Assembly (NCBI GenBank): GCA_902495265.1
Contig: CABUWR010000037.1
Location: 1 to 9,219 of the forward strand
Length of the DNA: 9,219 nt
Direction: 5' to 3'
From: an uncultured Collinsella sp.
Lineage (GTDB): Bacteria; Actinomycetota; Coriobacteriia; Coriobacteriales; Coriobacteriaceae
Shown here: positions 6,450 to 9,219 of the stretch, in pieces
Layout: every line of letters starts with the position of its first letter
How positions within the stretch are numbered: position 1 is the first letter of the stretch
Program-made: the position numbers and the translations under genes
The notes under the pieces: model-generated
What the model was told of the DNA's origin: nothing
The model's database searches: none
The model's input: the letters and a program-made list of their open reading frames with translations, nothing else

Positions 6450-7457
6450 ATGGGGTCGAAAATGAGCCATGATAAACGCTGTTCCAAACCGCAAGTAGAG
6501 CTGTTCTTCCGATTATTCGAGGCCCATCATGGCGGGCACCTGTTTGTAGCTACCAAAAAATGGGATGAACGCTGTGCCTACGCGCTCATGCAAAAAGAGA
6601 TGATTATTCGACTCTACAACCATGTCTACGCTGATCCCGCGTATTGGAATGACCTCGGCGTCGAAGATCGCATCTTTCAATTGGCATCCGCTATTGCGGT
6701 CGTTGAACCGGATGCCGTGTTTTGCGGAGCAACGGCGGCACTGCTCTATGGCATCGGTTCTGCATATTCGCTTCTCGACAAGGTGCAAGTGCTGCTGCCG
6801 CGTTCCACCAGACGCGATATGTACGAATTCGTTGAATACCGACGCTGGCGGCCGGGCGACGTATGGCAGCTCGGCCCGTTTACGTTAACGGATCCATATC
6901 GCACGGTGGTCGACATCACCCGAACGAGCGCTTTTCGATATGCACTAGGCTATGTCGACGGGTTGGCTCGTGAGTACGGTGTCGAGCGTGAAGAATTGCG
7001 TGCATATGCACAAGCGAACTGCCGCGGACTGCACGGCATCGCGCGCGCATTTGACGTTTTTGAACACATGGATGGCAGATCGGATAACGGTGGAGAATCC
7101 GAAGCACGGGCGGCAATGATTCTGGCGGGAGTTGCCGCTCCCGAACTTCAGGTTGAAATCACTCGACCGGGAAACGCCGGCTATTATTTGGCAGATTACG
7201 GCTGGCAGATGCCAAACGGCTCTTGGATGCTAGCTGAGCTGCATGGACTAGGCAAGTTTGAGGACGATACCCAAAATGATCCAGAACATACTGCGGCAAA
7301 AACCTATCGAGCTGCCCTCGTGCGCGACGCGAACCTGCGCGCCATGGGCCACAACGTCATTCATTTCAAGCTCTCAGACACCTACGATGTCAAAGCGTTC
7401 GGCTCCATGATGCGCGGCTACGGTATACCAACCACAAAACCCTACGCAGGCTCCTGA
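6450..7457 (+). CDS. AbiEi-like protein with a PD-(D/E)XK nuclease-like C-terminal domain
   Basis: 335-residue protein with two apparent modules. Residues 15-60 look like a winged-helix segment. VFCGATAALLYGI (90-102), VQVLLPRSTRR (112-122) and FTLTDPYRTVVDITRTSAF (144-162) follow the AbiEi antitoxin pattern of actinobacterial type IV toxin-antitoxin-related proteins. Residues 210-310 resemble the small Vsr/DUF559-like PD-(D/E)XK fold: GGESEAR (Glu217), LADYGW (Asp249), AELHGLGK (Glu263, Lys269) and RDANLRAMGHNVIHF. Asp, Glu and Lys fit a nuclease active site, but ELHG replaces the commoner EVDG. No toxin gene lies beside it. The start is uncertain: ATG 6450 has no clear ribosome-binding site, whereas ATG 6462 has GGGG six bases upstream. 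The gene is bracketed by two identical-armed hairpin elements. Target and activity are unknown; a defence or regulatory role is inference. Confidence 0.72.
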   Translation: MGSKMSHDKRCSKPQVELFFRLFEAHHGGHLFVATKKWDERCAYALMQKEMIIRLYNHVYADPAYWNDLGVEDRIFQLASAIAVVEPDAVFCGATAALLYGIGSAYSLLDKVQVLLPRSTRRDMYEFVEYRRWRPGDVWQLGPFTLTDPYRTVVDITRTSAFRYALGYVDGLAREYGVEREELRAYAQANCRGLHGIARAFDVFEHMDGRSDNGGESEARAAMILAGVAAPELQVEITRPGNAGYYLADYGWQMPNGSWMLAELHGLGKFEDDTQNDPEHTAAKTYRAALVRDANLRAMGHNVIHFKLSDTYDVKAFGSMMRGYGIPTTKPYAGS

Positions 7458-7519
7458 CCGGCTGTCCTCATCTTCTCGACAACAGAACCCATCATCGACC
7501 CAGCCCGCTCGGCCTCAAT

Positions 7520-7588
7520 AAGTTGCGGTGAAATAGTTCCTGGATAACAGCTTTTGCGGCTAATCCAGGAACTATTTCACCGCAACTT
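7520..7588. repeat. 69-bp hairpin element, copy 2
   Basis: The same 23-bp arms as copy 1 (7520-7542 and 7566-7588) flank a 23-base centre of which about half the positions match copy 1. Here the pairing is longer, 27 perfect base pairs (7519-7545 with 7563-7589), with an AGC/GCT tip possible. It lies 62 bases after the nuclease-like gene and converges on the terminator of the minus-strand tRNAs. Confidence 0.9.
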
Positions 7589-7622
7589 AGGTGGGGATGT
7601 GGGGTCCCGGCATGTATATGAA

Positions 7623-7656
7623 AACGGCTCTGGCACCAAATAGAGCCAAAGCCGTT
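7623..7656 (-). terminator. Intrinsic terminator of the tRNA transcript
   Basis: On the minus strand AACGGCTTTGGC (7645-7656) pairs with GCCAGAGCCGTT (7623-7634): 12 pairs including one G-U, with a 10-base loop, followed by TTCATAT. It begins 12 bases after the encoded CCA of tRNA-Gly. The short U-tract is imperfect but the position fits. Confidence 0.75.
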
Positions 7657-7668
7657 AAAACTATCTTA

Positions 7669-7742
7669 TGGAGCGGGCGACGGGAATCGAACCCGCGTCA
7701 TCAGCTTGGAAGGCTGGGGTTCTACCATTGAACTACGCCCGC
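7669..7742 (-). tRNA. tRNA-Gly(TCC)
   Basis: 74 bases including an encoded CCA. The acceptor stem is GCGGGCG with CGCCCGC, the D-arm GTTC/GAAC, the anticodon loop CTTCCAA (anticodon TCC at 7708-7710), and the T-arm GCGGG-TTCGATT-CCCGT. The top pair of the anticodon stem (27-43) is a C-A mismatch; all other stems pair. It lies 6 bases after tRNA-Pro and is probably cotranscribed with it. Confidence 0.96.
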
Positions 7743-7748
7743 AAGATA

Positions 7749-7825
7749 TGGTCGGGACGACAGGATTTGAACCTGCGACATCCTGCTCCCAAAGCAGGCG
7801 CGCTACCAAACTGCGCCACGTCCCG
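7749..7825 (-). tRNA. tRNA-Pro(TGG)
   Basis: 77 bases including an encoded CCA. The acceptor stem is CGGGACG with CGTCCCG, the D-stem GCGC/GCGC, the anticodon arm CCTGC-TTTGGGA-GCAGG (anticodon TGG), and the T-arm GCAGG-TTCAAAT-CCTGT. It is the first gene of a two-tRNA unit. Confidence 0.97.
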
Positions 7826-7876
7826 AAGGTGTTGAGCAGCTAAGGCATAAACCTTGCGTGTCCCAAAGCGAAGGAA

Positions 7877-7905
7877 ATTATAGGGGAGACTTCCCGCCTG
7901 TGCAA
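7877..7905 (-). promoter_or_regulatory. Sigma70-type promoter of the tRNA-Pro/tRNA-Gly unit
   Basis: On the minus strand TTGCAC (7900-7905) and a perfect TATAAT (7877-7882) are separated by 17 bases. Transcription would start near 7870, giving a leader of about 45 bases before tRNA-Pro. It lies just past the brnQ stop codon, so the tRNAs need not depend on brnQ readthrough. Confidence 0.85.
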
Positions 7906-7916
7906 GCGACGATACC

Positions 7917-9219
7917 CTAGCTCCTCGAATGTGTGACAAACTGGCTATGAACCAGACCGATCACAAACGCCGCCACAGCAACCGGTGCCCACGCAGCACC
8001 GATATCTGCCAGCGGCAACGCATCGAACGGCAGCCACGCACCAGTAAAGAACGCGTCGCGGACCGAGGTGATCACGCTCTGCACCGCGACCACGCCGCCG
8101 ACCCAAACCCAAACCTGCGGATGCGCGTCGCAAAAGCCGTGCATCAGGCCCATAAGCACCAGCACAATGGCAACGGGATACAGGGCATTGAGCATAGGCA
8201 CCGAGAACATAAGGATCACGTCGAGGCCCACGTTGGAGAGCACGCACGAAAACGCCGCGAACACAAAGGCGAGAATCGCGAAGGGACGGCGCATGGCCTC
8301 CTCGGAAGCCTCCGCTCCCCCTTCGACCACATACGTCTCGCAGAAGTAACGCGAGCAGCAGCTGATGAGGCCGATGCACACGTTCATGCAGGCGAGGAAG
8401 AAAATCGCAAAGACGACAACCGTGCCAGCAAGACCAAAGTGCATGGAGGCAGAGCGGGCAAGGATGGCGGCGCCATTGGTGGCATCGGGCATAACCGTGC
8501 CGAGCTGCATGCCGGCAAGCGCCAGGCCACAGTAGATGATGGCCGTGAGCACGCCGGCGATCACACCGGAGCGCGAGATCTCAAAGGCCACGCGCTTGTC
8601 ATCGGTAACGCCCAGCTCGTGGATGGTCTCGGCGATGATAATTCCAAAGGCGAGCGACGCGAGCAGGTCCATGGTCTGGTAGCCGGTCAGAAAGCCCTGC
8701 ACAGCAGCACCGGCATCGTAGGGAGCCTGAGGCGCGGCAGCCGGTCCCAGCGGCGAGATCACGGCGGCACCCACGACCAGCACGATGAGCGCAATGAGCG
8801 CGGGGCCCGTAATGCGACCGAGCACGCGCGTGATGACGCCCGGACGCAGCGTGAGCGCAAACGCGACGACAAAGAAGCCAACGGCAAACACCAGGCGCGC
8901 CGTGCCGAGTGAAACACCCTCGGGCAGCAGCGGCACCAGCATCTCGAAGGCCGTGGAGCTCGTGCGCGGAATGGCCAGGCACGGGCCGATGGCCAGATAC
9001 ACCGCCGCAACGAAGAATTCGCCGAACTTGGGGTGCACGCGGCCGGCAAGCTCGCGCGCCGTTCCGGCAAGCGCCACAGCGATAAAGCCCATAACGGGCA
9101 GGCCGATAGCGGCAATCAAAAAGCCGATCATGGCAAGCGGCGTGGCTGTACCGGCCTGGAGTGCCAGCAACGGCGGAATGATGAGGTTGCCGGCGCCAAA
9201 GAGCATCGAGAACAGCGCA
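7917..9219 (-). CDS. brnQ: Branched-chain amino acid transporter BrnQ-like (5' end beyond window)
   Basis: Cation-coupled importer of leucine, isoleucine and valine of the LIVCS family, located in the cytoplasmic membrane. About 434 codons are visible (E. coli BrnQ has 439), so only a few N-terminal residues should be missing. The first visible residues ALFSMLFGAGNLIIPPLLAL match the family's signature first helix. IGPCLAIPRTSSTAFEM is the second family hallmark, and GFLTGYQTMDLLASLAFGI the third. The rest is a run of roughly twelve hydrophobic segments. The frame is already open upstream of the ATG at 9206, which is therefore internal. It ends VTHSRS with TAG at 7917-7919. No terminator is obvious between the stop and the tRNA promoter. 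Confidence 0.92.
   Translation of the reverse strand, partial: ALFSMLFGAGNLIIPPLLALQAGTATPLAMIGFLIAAIGLPVMGFIAVALAGTARELAGRVHPKFGEFFVAAVYLAIGPCLAIPRTSSTAFEMLVPLLPEGVSLGTARLVFAVGFFVVAFALTLRPGVITRVLGRITGPALIALIVLVVGAAVISPLGPAAAPQAPYDAGAAVQGFLTGYQTMDLLASLAFGIIIAETIHELGVTDDKRVAFEISRSGVIAGVLTAIIYCGLALAGMQLGTVMPDATNGAAILARSASMHFGLAGTVVVFAIFFLACMNVCIGLISCCSRYFCETYVVEGGAEASEEAMRRPFAILAFVFAAFSCVLSNVGLDVILMFSVPMLNALYPVAIVLVLMGLMHGFCDAHPQVWVWVGGVVAVQSVITSVRDAFFTGAWLPFDALPLADIGAAWAPVAVAAFVIGLVHSQFVTHSRS

Noticed and set aside
6209..7588. CRISPR array or insertion-sequence ends
   Set aside because: There are only two repeats, 1.3 kb apart, each a self-complementary hairpin. The enclosed gene is not a transposase and I saw no target-site duplication.
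7929..8912. Plus-strand open frame (327 codons) opposite brnQ
   Set aside because: Antisense shadow with a highly charged composition; the minus strand has clear BrnQ motifs.

Overview
The window is a high-GC bacterial chromosome segment. Gene content, codon use and the style of the formate hydrogenlyase genes suggest an anaerobic gut actinobacterium of the Coriobacteriia, most likely Collinsella or a close relative. This placement is inferred from sequence character only, not from a database match.

Positions 1 to about 4973 (minus strand, read right to left) hold the start of a formate hydrogenlyase (FHL) locus in the order hydN-like ferredoxin, fdhF (selenocysteine formate dehydrogenase H), hyfA-like ferredoxin, hyfB-like membrane proton-pumping subunit. 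hyfB runs off the left edge. Together these proteins would oxidise formate, pass electrons through polyferredoxins and feed a membrane-bound group 4 [NiFe] hydrogenase, whose catalytic subunits would lie beyond the left edge. fdhF has two in-frame TGA codons. Codon 140 is the expected selenocysteine, with a recognisable SECIS-like hairpin. Codon 80 replaces a Trp found in E. coli FdhF and has no SECIS, so the gene is either broken, recoded or miscalled at one base.

Positions 4974-5401 form an AT-richer divergent intergenic region with a perfect 14-bp-arm palindrome, a third copy of its half-site, and a smaller palindrome near the next gene.

Positions 5402-7600 (plus strand) look accessory. 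They hold a RelB/DinJ-like antitoxin overlapping a PIN-domain gene whose active-site acidic residues are partly missing. A single protein follows that joins an AbiEi-like N-terminal region to a PD-(D/E)XK-nuclease-like C-terminal region. This last gene is bracketed by two copies of a 69-bp hairpin element with identical 23-bp arms.

Positions 7623-7905 (minus strand) are a tRNA-Pro(TGG)/tRNA-Gly(TCC) pair with a clear sigma70-type promoter and an intrinsic terminator. Positions 7917-9219 (minus strand) are a BrnQ-type branched-chain amino acid transporter cut by the right edge.
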